From positions 124,001 to 188,000 of IMG/VR virus record IMGVR_UViG_3300031963_000003: a stretch of 64,000 nt of DNA; one strand, given 5' to 3'. The first letter of the stretch is position 1. The number at the start of each line of letters is the position of its first letter. Under the pieces are notes generated by a model. It saw nothing but the letters and a program-made list of their open reading frames with translations, was not told where the DNA came from and ran no database searches. Below are positions 18,727-27,088 of the stretch, one piece after another. Source of the DNA: a virus. The translations under genes and the position numbers were made by a program.

Positions 18727-19014
18727 ATGAAAAATTTTATTCAAAAAAATTTCACAATAATCGTTTTGGTTGTTGCACTTTTAGGATTTTTTAAAAGTTG
18801 TGGCGACGGAAGAGAACTCTCTAAAATGAGAAAGGAAATTGAGTCAATTAAAGATTCTACCTACACCAAAGAAGAATTGGATGTTAGGTTAAGAATTGAA
18901 GGATTGAAATCAGAAAAAAGAATGATTCAAGCAACTGATAGAAAAATTTTAGATGTAAACCGTCAAACTGAAATTGATAATGAAATAAGCAAGTTGGAAA
19001 ATAGTGTTAAATGA
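18727..19014 (+). CDS. Small membrane-anchored coiled-coil protein
   Basis: 95 residues: a basic N-terminus, a hydrophobic segment (about 10-23) ending in SCGD, then a charged coiled coil. It could be a single-pass protein or a lipoprotein, though the lipobox (FKSC) is poor. It overlaps the next gene by 4 bp. Function unknown. Confidence 0.6.
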   Translation: MKNFIQKNFTIIVLVVALLGFFKSCGDGRELSKMRKEIESIKDSTYTKEELDVRLRIEGLKSEKRMIQATDRKILDVNRQTEIDNEISKLENSVK

Positions 19015-20120
19015 AAAATTGGATTAATAAAAATTATAAAACATTAATAGTATCTGCGTTTTTAATACCAATTATAACTGTTGCGTTGGTTTCAATATCA
19101 CACGTAACTAAATGGTACGGAATTTCAAACCCAATTAGTTGGGCTATCTATTTATCAATAGGTATCGAAATTGCCGCATTATCTGCGTTGGCTGCAATAT
19201 CAGCTGATATGGGTAGAAAAGTATATTTCCCATTTGGTATTGTAACCCTCATTCAATTTATTGGTAATATTTATTTCGCCTATTCATATATTGATATTAC
19301 GAGTCAAGCATTTATTTCTTGGGTTGAGTTAGTTTCACCACTTTTAGAATATATTGGTGTTGACCCTACAGACATGATTGGTCACAAAAGATTTTTAGCG
19401 TTTTTCGCTGGAGGTATGTTACCAATCATTTCACTTTCTTTTCTACATATGTTAGTTAAGTTTACTCAGAGTGAGAAAAATACTGTAGAGGTTGAACAAC
19501 CAGTGGTAAAAGACGCTCCTGAACCCGTTGGTGAAGAAACACCGGTGGTAGATGCTAAAGACATTGTTGGTGAAGTCTCTCGAGTTAGAATCTCTCAAGA
19601 AGATTTAGATATTTTAGAAAAATTACTTAACAAAACCCCCCAACCAAAAGATGTTGAAACTCCTGAGGAAGAAGAGGATAATGACTCATCAGATGTTTTT
19701 TTAATTGAGGACCATTTAATTAAAGAAGAACCGGTGGTTGTTAAAGAAACAACTATTACTCCTGAACCAATTGTTGAAGAACAACCTGTAATAGTTGAAG
19801 AACCAATTGTCACACCTGAACCAACTATTGCACCTGAACCAATTGTTGAAGAACAACCGATAGTAATTGAAGAAACAACTATTACTCCTGAACCAATTGT
19901 TGAAGAACAACCTGTAATAGTTGAAGAACAACCGATAGTAATTGAAGAACCAATTGTTGAAGAACAACCTGTAATAGTTGAAGAACAACCGATAGTAATT
20001 GAAGAACCAATTGTTACACCTGAACCGATTGTTGAGGAAATAATTGAAACACCTGAACCGATTGTTGAGGAACCAATACAAGATGAACAACTTCCCATTG
20101 AGGAAGAAAAAAAAAATTAG
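19011..20120 (+). CDS. Four-helix membrane protein with acidic Pro-Glu repeat tail
   Basis: 369 residues. Hydrophobic helices lie at about 10-30, 42-64, 72-95 and 125-148, followed by a long cytoplasmic tail rich in Glu, Pro, Val and Ile with repeats such as EEQPVIVEEQPIV. The zero frame stops at TAG right after a run of ten A residues (20107-20116). The -1 frame continues for another 50 codons of similarly acidic sequence to 20269, so the full protein may be longer. Function unknown; the tail could be a docking or spacer segment. Confidence 0.7.
   Translation: MKNWINKNYKTLIVSAFLIPIITVALVSISHVTKWYGISNPISWAIYLSIGIEIAALSALAAISADMGRKVYFPFGIVTLIQFIGNIYFAYSYIDITSQAFISWVELVSPLLEYIGVDPTDMIGHKRFLAFFAGGMLPIISLSFLHMLVKFTQSEKNTVEVEQPVVKDAPEPVGEETPVVDAKDIVGEVSRVRISQEDLDILEKLLNKTPQPKDVETPEEEEDNDSSDVFLIEDHLIKEEPVVVKETTITPEPIVEEQPVIVEEPIVTPEPTIAPEPIVEEQPIVIEETTITPEPIVEEQPVIVEEQPIVIEEPIVEEQPVIVEEQPIVIEEPIVTPEPIVEEIIETPEPIVEEPIQDEQLPIEEEKKN
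19902..20015 (+). repeat. 57-bp perfect tandem duplication
   Basis: 19902-19958 is repeated exactly at 19959-20015, encoding the 19-residue unit that starts EEQPVIVEEQ. Shorter partial copies surround it. Confidence 0.85.
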
Positions 20121-20269
20121 AAGAGTCCCCACAACAGGAGGAATCGTTGGAAAACTTTGGTTTGGACAATGGGGAAATAAATAATACAGAAGACAACGAC
20201 ATTTCTTCTGTTATCAGTAAAAGGTTAACTAGAAATGTTGGAAATACACAACGTAGAAGGTTTAGATGA
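20107..20269 (+). other. Candidate -1 frameshift extension at an A10 run
   Basis: Ten A residues (20107-20116) stand just before the zero-frame TAG at 20118. A -1 shift gives LEESPQQEESLENFGLDNG and onward, 51 codons ending at TGA 20267-20269. The extension keeps the acidic bias of the upstream tail, ends in an Arg-rich segment (RRRFR), fills a 114-bp gap and overlaps the next gene by 35 bp, as other neighbours do. Programmed ribosomal slippage, transcriptional slippage or a sequencing error in the homopolymer are the three explanations. Confidence 0.6.
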
Positions 20270-20840
20270 TAAAACTTTAAATGTTGTTCGTCGCAGAACG
20301 AAAAAAACCCAAATATTACTGTACGACACTAATAGACGTGCGGACGATTTCATTAATAAATTAAAGTACAGGAAGTGTGGTAAATACGACGAAATACCAC
20401 ACTTTATTGTCACTAAATTAGGTACAATCTACCAACTTTTCGATACCAACTATTATTCAAATACATTTGACGAACCTTATATTGACAAACAATTTATTAA
20501 AATTGCGGTTGAAAATTTAGGATGGTTAAGTAAAAATACCGTAACAGGTTTCATGCATAATTGGATTGGAGACCCTTACAGATGTGAACCTTTCGTTAGA
20601 AATTGGAGAAACCATTATTTTTGGGATAGGTATAATGATGACCAAGTATTATCAATTTCATCATTGTGTGAACATATATGTGAATCCCACGGTATACCAA
20701 AAAATATAGTACCTTCTCAGGGATATCTTGAAAGCGCTATTAAATTTAATGGTGTAGTGTGTAAATCTAATTTCTCAAATATTTATACAGATATAAACCC
20801 ATCATTTAATTTTAGACTAATTTTTAAAAATGAACAATAG
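20235..20840 (+). CDS. N-acetylmuramoyl-L-alanine amidase-like protein
   Basis: 201 residues. The segment PHFIVTKLGTIYQLFD (55-70) matches the first zinc-histidine strand of the amidase_2/PGRP fold (H56), and the C-terminal segment CKSNFSNIYTDINPSFNF fits the last one, where a His plus K/T-D-P are usual. Here the expected His position is Cys176, with T185, D186 and P189 kept. The fold assignment is moderate. If active it would cleave the amide bond between muramic acid and the peptide stem; the altered ligand may change metal binding. Confidence 0.5.
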   Translation: MLEIHNVEGLDDKTLNVVRRRTKKTQILLYDTNRRADDFINKLKYRKCGKYDEIPHFIVTKLGTIYQLFDTNYYSNTFDEPYIDKQFIKIAVENLGWLSKNTVTGFMHNWIGDPYRCEPFVRNWRNHYFWDRYNDDQVLSISSLCEHICESHGIPKNIVPSQGYLESAIKFNGVVCKSNFSNIYTDINPSFNFRLIFKNEQ

Positions 20841-21375
20841 AAAAACATCGGGGTACGACGAGATAAAAGGTATGTTAAAGACGTTAAGGTCTCTTAATGA
20901 AACCGTGTACACCAACAAGAATTTGATTAAGGAAGAGGATGAAACTCAACAACCTAATACCAATACACAAAATACCGATAACGAGTTAAACAAAAAACAG
21001 TACGATAACGTGGAGGTTGTTAATGATGTGGATGTTAAATTATTGTCTTCTGACCAAGAGGATATAAAACTTAAACCTGAAGAAAAAACCGCCTTATCAC
21101 AAATAATTGATTCATTTAGACAACAAGTTTCACAAATTGCAAGTTTAGAACCTGGAATTACCATAACCGAGACTGAAATCAGACTTGATGGTGAAATTAC
21201 AGACTTAGAAATTAATTTTGTTATGATTTCGGGTGAAGGTAGTGGGTTATACATAAATGGCGACATGTTATTATTAGACGACGAAACAATGGACATGTTA
21301 GAAAAATTGAGAAAATTTGAACCAACTTTCACATCGGCTATGGAGCCATTAATTAGAGATAGAATGAACGCATAA
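20830..21375 (+). CDS. Acidic hypothetical protein, possibly packaged
   Basis: 181 residues. The N-terminus (YDEIKGMLKTLRSLNE) resembles the EEIxRMKKIIGxNE tag seen in other proteins of this window. A low-complexity Asn/Gln/Asp linker (35-75) precedes a small alpha/beta domain. It overlaps the upstream gene by 11 bp and the downstream gene by 1 bp. Function unknown. Confidence 0.55.
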   Translation: MNNRKTSGYDEIKGMLKTLRSLNETVYTNKNLIKEEDETQQPNTNTQNTDNELNKKQYDNVEVVNDVDVKLLSSDQEDIKLKPEEKTALSQIIDSFRQQVSQIASLEPGITITETEIRLDGEITDLEINFVMISGEGSGLYINGDMLLLDDETMDMLEKLRKFEPTFTSAMEPLIRDRMNA

Positions 21376-21614
21376 TGGCACTTACAAACACCGATGTTAA
21401 AGAAATTGAAAAGATTGCAAGAAAAGAAATGAAAGATTTTCTTGAGACCACTCAAGCACATACCATTGTAATGAAAATAATACAAAAAGAGATAGGTGCT
21501 AGGTCAGTTGATGAAAGAATCGTTGACCTATCATCTAAAGTTGTTGTGGAACTTTTCAAAACACTATGGCAACGTAAGTCTTTTTGGGAACAACCCTTAA
21601 AAAGTGTTAGATAA
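21375..21614 (+). CDS. Small helical protein
   Basis: 79 residues, almost wholly helical and amphipathic by pattern, ending in LWQRKSFWEQPL. Both ends overlap the neighbouring genes by one base (TAATG), so it is translationally coupled in the operon. No family recognised. Confidence 0.6.
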   Translation: MALTNTDVKEIEKIARKEMKDFLETTQAHTIVMKIIQKEIGARSVDERIVDLSSKVVVELFKTLWQRKSFWEQPLKSVR

Positions 21615-22117
21615 TGTCATATAATTTCGAGAAAATATTGAGAGGGAAAAAATCTTCCCCAAAAGATACAAATGAAACTTCTGCAGATTCCTCAGGTTCA
21701 TTTGAGGGAGCTCTGAGCGGTCCATTAGTTAAAAGGAAAATAAAAAAGATTCATAATTTTGAAGAAGAATTAAGTGAAGTTACAGACTCTTCTTCTTCAG
21801 GACAATATGACACTTCTTATAGTGCTGGTAGGTCGAACCCATTAAAAATCAATGGTCCCAATAGTATCATGAACAGTCGAGCGGTAAAAGATAAAAATTT
21901 CCCAAAATGGGGAGGTCCTGGTGGTGTTTATGTAAAGGTAAAAGAAAGATGTAAAAAATATCCTTACTGTAATCAGGGTGATATCAAAAGTTTAGATTTT
22001 TTTGAAGACCAAGAATTGAAAGAATCCGTTTATAATGTATCAAAAAAATTAGGATTACCGTATTCTCAGGTCGAGAAAATTGTAATAAATGAAATAAATA
22101 AGATATTTATTAAGTAA
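21614..22117 (+). CDS. Hypothetical protein with disordered Ser-rich N-terminus
   Basis: 167 residues. Residues 1-80 are Ser/Asp/Glu/Lys rich and probably disordered; a conserved-looking patch FPKWGGPGGVYVKVKERCKKYPYC (93-116, partly quoted as WGGPGGVYVKV) includes two Cys; the C-terminus is helical. Directly abuts the next gene. Virion or scaffold role is possible but unproven. Confidence 0.55.
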   Translation: MSYNFEKILRGKKSSPKDTNETSADSSGSFEGALSGPLVKRKIKKIHNFEEELSEVTDSSSSGQYDTSYSAGRSNPLKINGPNSIMNSRAVKDKNFPKWGGPGGVYVKVKERCKKYPYCNQGDIKSLDFFEDQELKESVYNVSKKLGLPYSQVEKIVINEINKIFIK

Positions 22118-23443
22118 ATGAAAAAGAATATATCAAATATCATTTCGGAGTCATTATTTGACGAAGTAAAAAGAACCATATTAAAAGAAAATAAAAAATC
22201 TCAAGATATGTTTCAAATTACTTGCGAGGGAGAACCCGTTGAAACATTTGAATCCGAAGAAATTGCAATGCAACATTTGGATATTTATAAAAAGAAACAT
22301 CCTAAAAAGGAGTTCATAATCGAAAAAGTAAAATATAATTCACCAACTGAAATGATTGATAAATTAGACCAGATGGGAGAAGAATTAGAAGAAAATAAAG
22401 AAACCACAAAAATGAAAAAAATTAAAGTATCGAGCATGGCAGAAGCCATTTTATCCGCTAAAGAAAAAGGTCTAAAAGAAATTAAATTTAACGGAAAAGT
22501 ACATAATGTTGAAGAATCATGGAAACAACTTGAAGAAGAGGAAGGTGTTTGTGATGAGTGTGGACAAGGTTATATGGAAGAAGAAACAAATGTGGAGGAA
22601 TCAAGCGCGTTTGTTTTGGCTGCTGATAAAGCGAGAGATGCTGGTAAAAAAGAATTCGAATTCCCTAAAGGAAGTGGTAAAATGCATAAAGTAACAATCA
22701 CTAAAGATATTGATACAAATGAAGGTGAAATGGGTACGTGTAGTGAGTGTGGTTCACCCATGAATGAGGAAGGAATGTGTTCAGAGTGTGGTACTGGTAT
22801 GTATGAATCTAAGAAATCGGTTCTTAGACTTACTGAAAGTGAAATGGTTTCTTTGATTAAAAAAATGGTAATTGATTCAAAAAAAAATCTAAGTGAGGCG
22901 GTACCCGGTATTGCGGTAACTAAGAAAGCTCAGAGTGGTTCTAAAAAAGAAAATGACGACGCAATTAAAGATGTTCAGAAAAAACTGAAAAAAGCATCAA
23001 CATTTGATGGTAATGATAATCCTGAGTTTCCAAAACAAGTTGGTAAAGGTGAAAAAATGGCGGTAAACCCAACTGAGAAACAAGAAGAGTATATTGATGA
23101 TAATATGAAGGGTGGTACCCTTTTAGATTTAAATTATGATTTTGAACCATCAGAATCATTCAAAAAAAGATTAAAAATGGCATTAGAAGGTGACTCAAAA
23201 ATGGGTAACTCACAAAATGCTGCTAACGTTATAAAAACAAAAACAGGAGAGAGATTAAGTAAATCGGCTGAAAGAAAAAAAGAAAAAGAGAAAGACGCAC
23301 CTGAAGCATTCCATGGAGCAAGAGGAGTTCAACCTTTAAAAGTAAAGAGTGTGAATGAATCTAAAACTACAATGACTTCAATTGTGAATGAGGAAATCTC
23401 GAGAATGAAAAAAATCATCGGATACAACGAAAGTACTCAGTAA
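22118..23443 (+). CDS. Multi-tag acidic protein with zinc ribbons
   Basis: 441 residues of charged, mostly low-complexity sequence. It carries three tag-like helices: NIISESLFDEVKRTILKE at the start, RLTESEMVSLIKKMV near 237 followed by NLSEA, and EEISRMKKIIGYNES at the end. Zinc-ribbon pairs are CDECGQG (about 146) and CSECG twice (about 208-225). Two related segments (AILSAKEKGLKEIKFNGKVH and DKARDAGKKEFEFPKGSGKM, about 105 and 168) look like an internal repeat. Sequences like ISE, LSE before S/A fit the T4 prohead-protease rule, so a capsid-core or internal protein is proposed. Confidence 0.55.
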   Translation: MKKNISNIISESLFDEVKRTILKENKKSQDMFQITCEGEPVETFESEEIAMQHLDIYKKKHPKKEFIIEKVKYNSPTEMIDKLDQMGEELEENKETTKMKKIKVSSMAEAILSAKEKGLKEIKFNGKVHNVEESWKQLEEEEGVCDECGQGYMEEETNVEESSAFVLAADKARDAGKKEFEFPKGSGKMHKVTITKDIDTNEGEMGTCSECGSPMNEEGMCSECGTGMYESKKSVLRLTESEMVSLIKKMVIDSKKNLSEAVPGIAVTKKAQSGSKKENDDAIKDVQKKLKKASTFDGNDNPEFPKQVGKGEKMAVNPTEKQEEYIDDNMKGGTLLDLNYDFEPSESFKKRLKMALEGDSKMGNSQNAANVIKTKTGERLSKSAERKKEKEKDAPEAFHGARGVQPLKVKSVNESKTTMTSIVNEEISRMKKIIGYNESTQ

Positions 23444-23484
23444 TCTTCTTTTTTTTGTTTTCTTTTATCCTTATATTTTAACAG

Positions 23485-23949
23485 ATGAGGATTATGGAAA
23501 ATAGAGAAGAGTATATTGAGTCAGATATTTCTGAAAAATACAAACATCAAATAGACATTTGGTATAGAACCTACAACATTAATAGGGATAAAATAATATT
23601 ATTTTATGATTTCCTATCTTCTTTATATGATTTAGTAGACGAAACCTTTTTAGGTTCTGATGTACTTTATGACGAAATAGACCAACGAAACCATTTTAAT
23701 TGGTGTTGGAATAAAATAATCACCAATTTTGATAAAGAAAAAATATTCTTCAAGGAGAAAGGAACCCACTATGAATATATGTGGAATTTTTTCTATGAGG
23801 CGTACTATTTTGTTAAATTGGAAGAAAAAGAAAATAGAATATCTGAATACTTTTACAAGTTATTTGATTTTAGATATCAAAAGTCAAGGTCCGAGTTGGA
23901 CATTCTCACAGAAATTTATAAATTATTCGAACAAAACTTGAAAAAGTAG
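23485..23949 (+). CDS. Hypothetical aromatic-rich protein
   Basis: 154 residues, rich in Tyr, Phe, Asp and Glu and probably all helical. The ATG at 23494 is an equally good start. A TATATTTT box (23472-23479) lies just upstream, so this gene may begin a new transcript. No family recognised. Confidence 0.55.
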   Translation: MRIMENREEYIESDISEKYKHQIDIWYRTYNINRDKIILFYDFLSSLYDLVDETFLGSDVLYDEIDQRNHFNWCWNKIITNFDKEKIFFKEKGTHYEYMWNFFYEAYYFVKLEEKENRISEYFYKLFDFRYQKSRSELDILTEIYKLFEQNLKK

Positions 23950-23984
23950 TTTATTTTCCGTATACTATATATAAAAACGGAAAA

Positions 23985-24167
23985 ATGGACACACTTAAAC
24001 AAATCAAAGACTTGGTGGAAAAAATGTCTGTTGATACCACCAAGGTATTCGAAAAGGGTAATAGAAGTGCATCTATTCGAGCTAGAAAATATGCTCAAGA
24101 AATAAAAGAGTTAATTCCTCTTTATAGAAAAGAACTATTACAAGAAATAAAAAAACATGATGATTAA
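23985..24167 (+). CDS. Histone H1-like (Hc1-type) protein
   Basis: 60 residues. The core KGNRSASIRARKYAQEIKEL matches the KGN-x-ARARK-x4-LE pattern of Bacteroidota histone H1-like proteins (Hc1 family) along with a C-terminal helix of the RKELLQEIKK sort. In bacteria these bind DNA without strong sequence preference; a phage copy might compact phage DNA or alter host nucleoid. An inverted TCCGTA/TACGGA-like sequence surrounds the upstream gap. Overlaps the next gene by 11 bp. Confidence 0.6.
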   Translation: MDTLKQIKDLVEKMSVDTTKVFEKGNRSASIRARKYAQEIKELIPLYRKELLQEIKKHDD

Positions 24168-24339
24168 TTATATCTTTATTTTTTTGATGGTATTGAGTAC
24201 CATTTACGTACTAAGGTTCTGTGTTGAATTTTTGATAAAATTCTTCTCAGAACAACCCTCAATATTAAAGTTGACCAAAATAGAATCTGTTTTGTTTTAT
24301 CTTGCGGTTTCTTACATAATAACATTTTTAATAATATAA
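24157..24339 (+). CDS. Small two-helix membrane protein
   Basis: 60 residues with two transmembrane helices (about 3-25 and 43-60) joined by a short charged loop. Overlaps the histone-like gene. No function known. Confidence 0.55.
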   Translation: MMINYIFIFLMVLSTIYVLRFCVEFLIKFFSEQPSILKLTKIESVLFYLAVSYIITFLII

Positions 24340-24343
24340 TTTA

Positions 24344-24799
24344 GTGTTTGACAATATAAGACATTTAAGACCATATTTTTTCTCTTTGAGAGAAATAGAC
24401 AATAACGTAAGTTTAGACATTAAACTTCCTGTTACTTGGAAAATCGAATCAATAATTTCTCAATACAAATCTATCAAATATAAGATACAAGATAAAAATG
24501 AGAAATTTACTTTGGTTTCATTAATCAGTAATGCAACCGCTGATGGTTATGATGTTGTTTTTTCTTGTGCAAAAGAAATAATAACCATGAATAAAGAAAT
24601 GGAAGAGAAACAAAGACTCTTACAACAAAAGATTAAAGAGTTAGAAGTTTTGTTTCAACACCAGACACTTGATAAGTTAAAAGAAATATCATTTATTGAG
24701 GATGCAAGACAAGAGAATACAACAGGGATTAAATTGGTTGAATCGGGAAGTGGAGAGGGACTCCAAGGAGATACAATCCCACAAGAATCAAATGATTGA
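24344..24799 (+). CDS. Conserved phage-type protein with GTG start
   Basis: 151 residues. No in-frame ATG precedes the conserved-looking N-terminus FDNIRHLRPYFFSLREIDNN, so the GTG at 24344 is chosen. A globular N-terminal domain (1-80) is followed by a coiled coil (85-120) and a disordered tail. Similar domain order is familiar from Bacteroidota phages, but the function is unknown. Confidence 0.6.
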   Translation: MFDNIRHLRPYFFSLREIDNNVSLDIKLPVTWKIESIISQYKSIKYKIQDKNEKFTLVSLISNATADGYDVVFSCAKEIITMNKEMEEKQRLLQQKIKELEVLFQHQTLDKLKEISFIEDARQENTTGIKLVESGSGEGLQGDTIPQESND

Positions 24800-24908
24800 G
24801 GAAATCAAAAAATTGGATAAAACCAAAATGTTTGAGACCCCTAAAAAAGAAAAACTTTCTTTTTTTAAAAGACTTTCTATAATTTTTGGATATGGAAAAA
24901 AAAGGTGA
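24792..24908 (+). CDS. Tiny basic protein
   Basis: 38 residues from ATG 24792, overlapping the upstream gene by 8 bp. Lys-rich with a short hydrophobic C-terminal helix and ending YGKKR. The neighbouring genes overlap in the same manner on both sides, which supports coding. Function unknown. Confidence 0.5.
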   Translation: MIEEIKKLDKTKMFETPKKEKLSFFKRLSIIFGYGKKR

Positions 24909-25125
24909 CTTGATAAATCAATTGGCAATAATATCAGATTTAATTGAAAAAATTAATTTGGATACTAAATCGTGCACATTGGTTATTGAGTTAGAAAACG
25001 AAAAGTTTCTACAAACTTTTGATTATATCTCAAAAAAACAAAATAGTCGAATGGTTAAACCCGACAAAACTTTTACAATTAAAATTGGTCAGGTGGATAT
25101 CATCTTTAATAAGAGTAGTGTCTAA
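24892..25125 (+). CDS. Hypothetical protein, 77 residues
   Basis: Start taken at ATG 24892 (a TTG lies two codons upstream). Helical N-terminus, then a beta-rich half. It overlaps the previous tiny gene by 17 bp and the convergent gene on the other strand by 20 bp. Confidence 0.5.
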   Translation: MEKKGDLINQLAIISDLIEKINLDTKSCTLVIELENEKFLQTFDYISKKQNSRMVKPDKTFTIKIGQVDIIFNKSSV

Positions 25126-25744
25126 ATAATTCTGATTTTTTAAATCCTTTGGATTCAAGTAGTTGATATAACAATTTTCTTTGTGCGGTTGACACGTCTT
25201 TTATGAATATGAAATTACCTTTCTTCTTTTTTAGAACGTCCTCTCTTATCAATTCAAACAACCTTTTAGCGTCACGGATGTTCTTATTTCCAAACAACAG
25301 TATATTATCATCGTTTTGAACAAATAGTTTATTATTCAATGTGAATATTTGACCTATTTCATTTATAGATGTTATTTGTTCTAACAATTCATGATATCTA
25401 ATTCTTTCCTTCTTTTGAAAATCGTATATTAGTTCTTCTTTCCAATAAGGAATTATCTCTTTGATTCTGAATTTATCATCTTCGTACTTAGCCTCAATCA
25501 ATCTCCCCAAACTATCCTTGACAAATGTTTTAGTCGCCCACCTATTGTTAGGAAAAATTAACGCAAGTTCATAAACTACTTCGTTGTTTCTTTTTCTGTT
25601 TTGTGTTTTTACAAATCTTGGTTTTTTCTCTGTCTTATATTCATGCCAATACTCGTACACAGTTGTCCTTTTTTGACACCTGTATAGAATTTTAACTCTT
25701 TTCTTGTTACAAAAGAGAACTACAAAGTATTTTCCATTTTTCAT
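25106..25744 (-). CDS. Hypothetical basic protein, 212 residues
   Basis: Soluble basic protein. The N-terminal 70 residues have an ILYRCQKRTTVYEYW segment and many Arg/Lys; the C-terminal part is helical (RDAKRLFELIREDVLKKKKG). The 3' end overlaps the convergent plus-strand gene by 20 bp. It resembles conserved, uncharacterised proteins of large phages in style, but no function can be given. Confidence 0.6.
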   Translation of the reverse strand: MKNGKYFVVLFCNKKRVKILYRCQKRTTVYEYWHEYKTEKKPRFVKTQNRKRNNEVVYELALIFPNNRWATKTFVKDSLGRLIEAKYEDDKFRIKEIIPYWKEELIYDFQKKERIRYHELLEQITSINEIGQIFTLNNKLFVQNDDNILLFGNKNIRDAKRLFELIREDVLKKKKGNFIFIKDVSTAQRKLLYQLLESKGFKKSELFRHYSY

Positions 25745-25905
25745 AGAAAGTTTTTAACAAAGGAGTAGATTCCGTAAACCGCGAAAACACTCCAAATAAT
25801 AAAAGCACCATACATCACCTTTTCTGTCTTTTGTGCTAATCTTTCCAATGACTCCTTTGTTGGAGGAGCCATTTCTTTCTTCTGTTTACAATTAGAACAT
25901 CCCAT
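25741..25905 (-). CDS. Small membrane protein with MGCSNCKQKK start
   Basis: 54 residues from the ATG at 25905; longer in-frame starts upstream overlap the divergent gene and are rejected. A two-Cys N-terminus is followed by a charged region and one transmembrane helix (about 32-52). The Cys-rich N-terminus recalls the MGCGCKKR protein at 41507. It overlaps the downstream minus-strand gene by 4 bp. Confidence 0.5.
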   Translation of the reverse strand: MGCSNCKQKKEMAPPTKESLERLAQKTEKVMYGAFIIWSVFAVYGIYSFVKNFL

Positions 25906-25931
25906 AATACAAAAAATAAGTAATAAATAAG

Positions 25932-25938
25932 TATTTAT
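25932..25938 (+). promoter_or_regulatory. TATTTAT motif upstream of 25943
   Basis: TATTTAT 4 bp before the ATG at 25943, in the divergent gap with the minus-strand gene starting at 25905. Confidence 0.4.
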
Positions 25939-25942
25939 CAAT

Positions 25943-26110
25943 ATGAAATTGATTGAATTGTTGGAAGACATGGTGGTTGAAAAATGGTCAATGAAATATA
26001 AAAAGACCATAGATTGTAGCAATCCAAAAGGTTTTTCTCAAAAAGCCCACTGCGCCGCGAGAAGAAAAAGACAGAAAGGTGGAAAGACCAAATCTCAGCC
26101 GGTAAAATAA
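25943..26110 (+). CDS. Small phage protein with CSNPKGFSQKAHC motif
   Basis: 55 residues. The core DCSNPKGFSQKAHCAARRKR (24-43) is a recognisable motif repeatedly found in small or C-terminal regions of proteins from large marine and environmental phages. Two Cys and one His may bind a metal. The N-terminus is a short helix (LIELLEDMVVEKW). The role is unknown; the strongly basic C-terminus fits nucleic-acid binding. The motif makes coding very likely despite the short length. Confidence 0.65.
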   Translation: MKLIELLEDMVVEKWSMKYKKTIDCSNPKGFSQKAHCAARRKRQKGGKTKSQPVK

Positions 26111-26195
26111 AAGTGCGCACTGATTTCCATTTTTGAAAAAAGTTTCTTATATTTTTATAGTTAGAGGACTAATAACGCAAAATATAAAATTATAA

Positions 26196-27086
26196 ATGAT
26201 ATCTTACATTGGAGGAAAAGCTAGAATAGGTAAGTGGATTGTTCCGTTCATACCTAATGATATTGAAACCTACGTGGAGGGGTTTTCGGGTATGTTTTGG
26301 GTCTTTTTTAATATGGACCTAAAGAAATACCCCAATCTCAAAACAGTCGTTTACAATGACTTTAATCGATTGAACGCAAACCTTTTTAAATGTGCTAAAC
26401 ATTACGATAGGTTATGGGATGAACTCGCGAAATACCCATGTCAACAATTAGGTGTGGAAAACACCCCACCTGAATATGAACAAATGTTCCGTACATACCA
26501 AAAAGAAGTATTCAACGAAGAATTAGTCATTGGGGATGAGCCCAATTTTGATGTTGCCGCAAAATACGTTTACGTATTAACTCAAGTTTTCTCAGGTTCC
26601 AAACCCGAAACTTCTAGTTATACTGATTACAAGGGTAAGTACAGATGTAAGGTGTTAATCTTTATGGACAAACTCAAACATCCTGAATATAGAGCACATT
26701 TAGATAGAATCACGTTTGTCGAAAACATGGATTTCCAAAAAGTTGTTGAAAAGTATGATTCGCCAAAAACATATTTTTACATGGACCCCCCTTATTGGAA
26801 AACAGAAAATTATTATTCAAATCATGATTTTGATAGTAATGACCATGAAAGGTTGGCAAACACATTAAAGGGTATACAAGGTAAATTTAGTTTATCTTAT
26901 TATGAGTTTAAACAACTTCATGATTGGTTCCCCGAAAATGGTGTTGGTATTGGTAAAAATGGACAACTTTTGATGTTTCAACCAACTGGTTACAAATGGG
27001 CTAAAGAAACTTTCAAAAAGGCGGCTGCCGCTAAAAAAGACGGAACACAAAACGAAGGTATTGAATTACTGATTATGAATTATTAA
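26196..27086 (+). CDS. dam: Dam-like N6-adenine DNA methyltransferase
   Basis: 296 residues, class D12: N-terminal SAM motif variant YIGGKARIGKWIV with FSGMF (about 30), and the catalytic DPPY at 197-200. No restriction partner is adjacent, so it is an orphan methylase, probably protecting phage DNA from host restriction or timing packaging. The preceding 85-bp gap has a TATATTTT box (26148-26155) with a weak TTTC 20 bp upstream. Confidence 0.85.
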   Translation: MISYIGGKARIGKWIVPFIPNDIETYVEGFSGMFWVFFNMDLKKYPNLKTVVYNDFNRLNANLFKCAKHYDRLWDELAKYPCQQLGVENTPPEYEQMFRTYQKEVFNEELVIGDEPNFDVAAKYVYVLTQVFSGSKPETSSYTDYKGKYRCKVLIFMDKLKHPEYRAHLDRITFVENMDFQKVVEKYDSPKTYFYMDPPYWKTENYYSNHDFDSNDHERLANTLKGIQGKFSLSYYEFKQLHDWFPENGVGIGKNGQLLMFQPTGYKWAKETFKKAAAAKKDGTQNEGIELLIMNY

Positions 27087-27088
27087 AA

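Noticed and set aside
19595-20098. Minus-strand open frames opposite the Pro-Glu repeat tail
   Set aside because: Low-complexity complements of the repeats (Ser-Thr-Ile-Gly and Asn-Phe-Arg patterns); no start context and fully inside a convincing gene.
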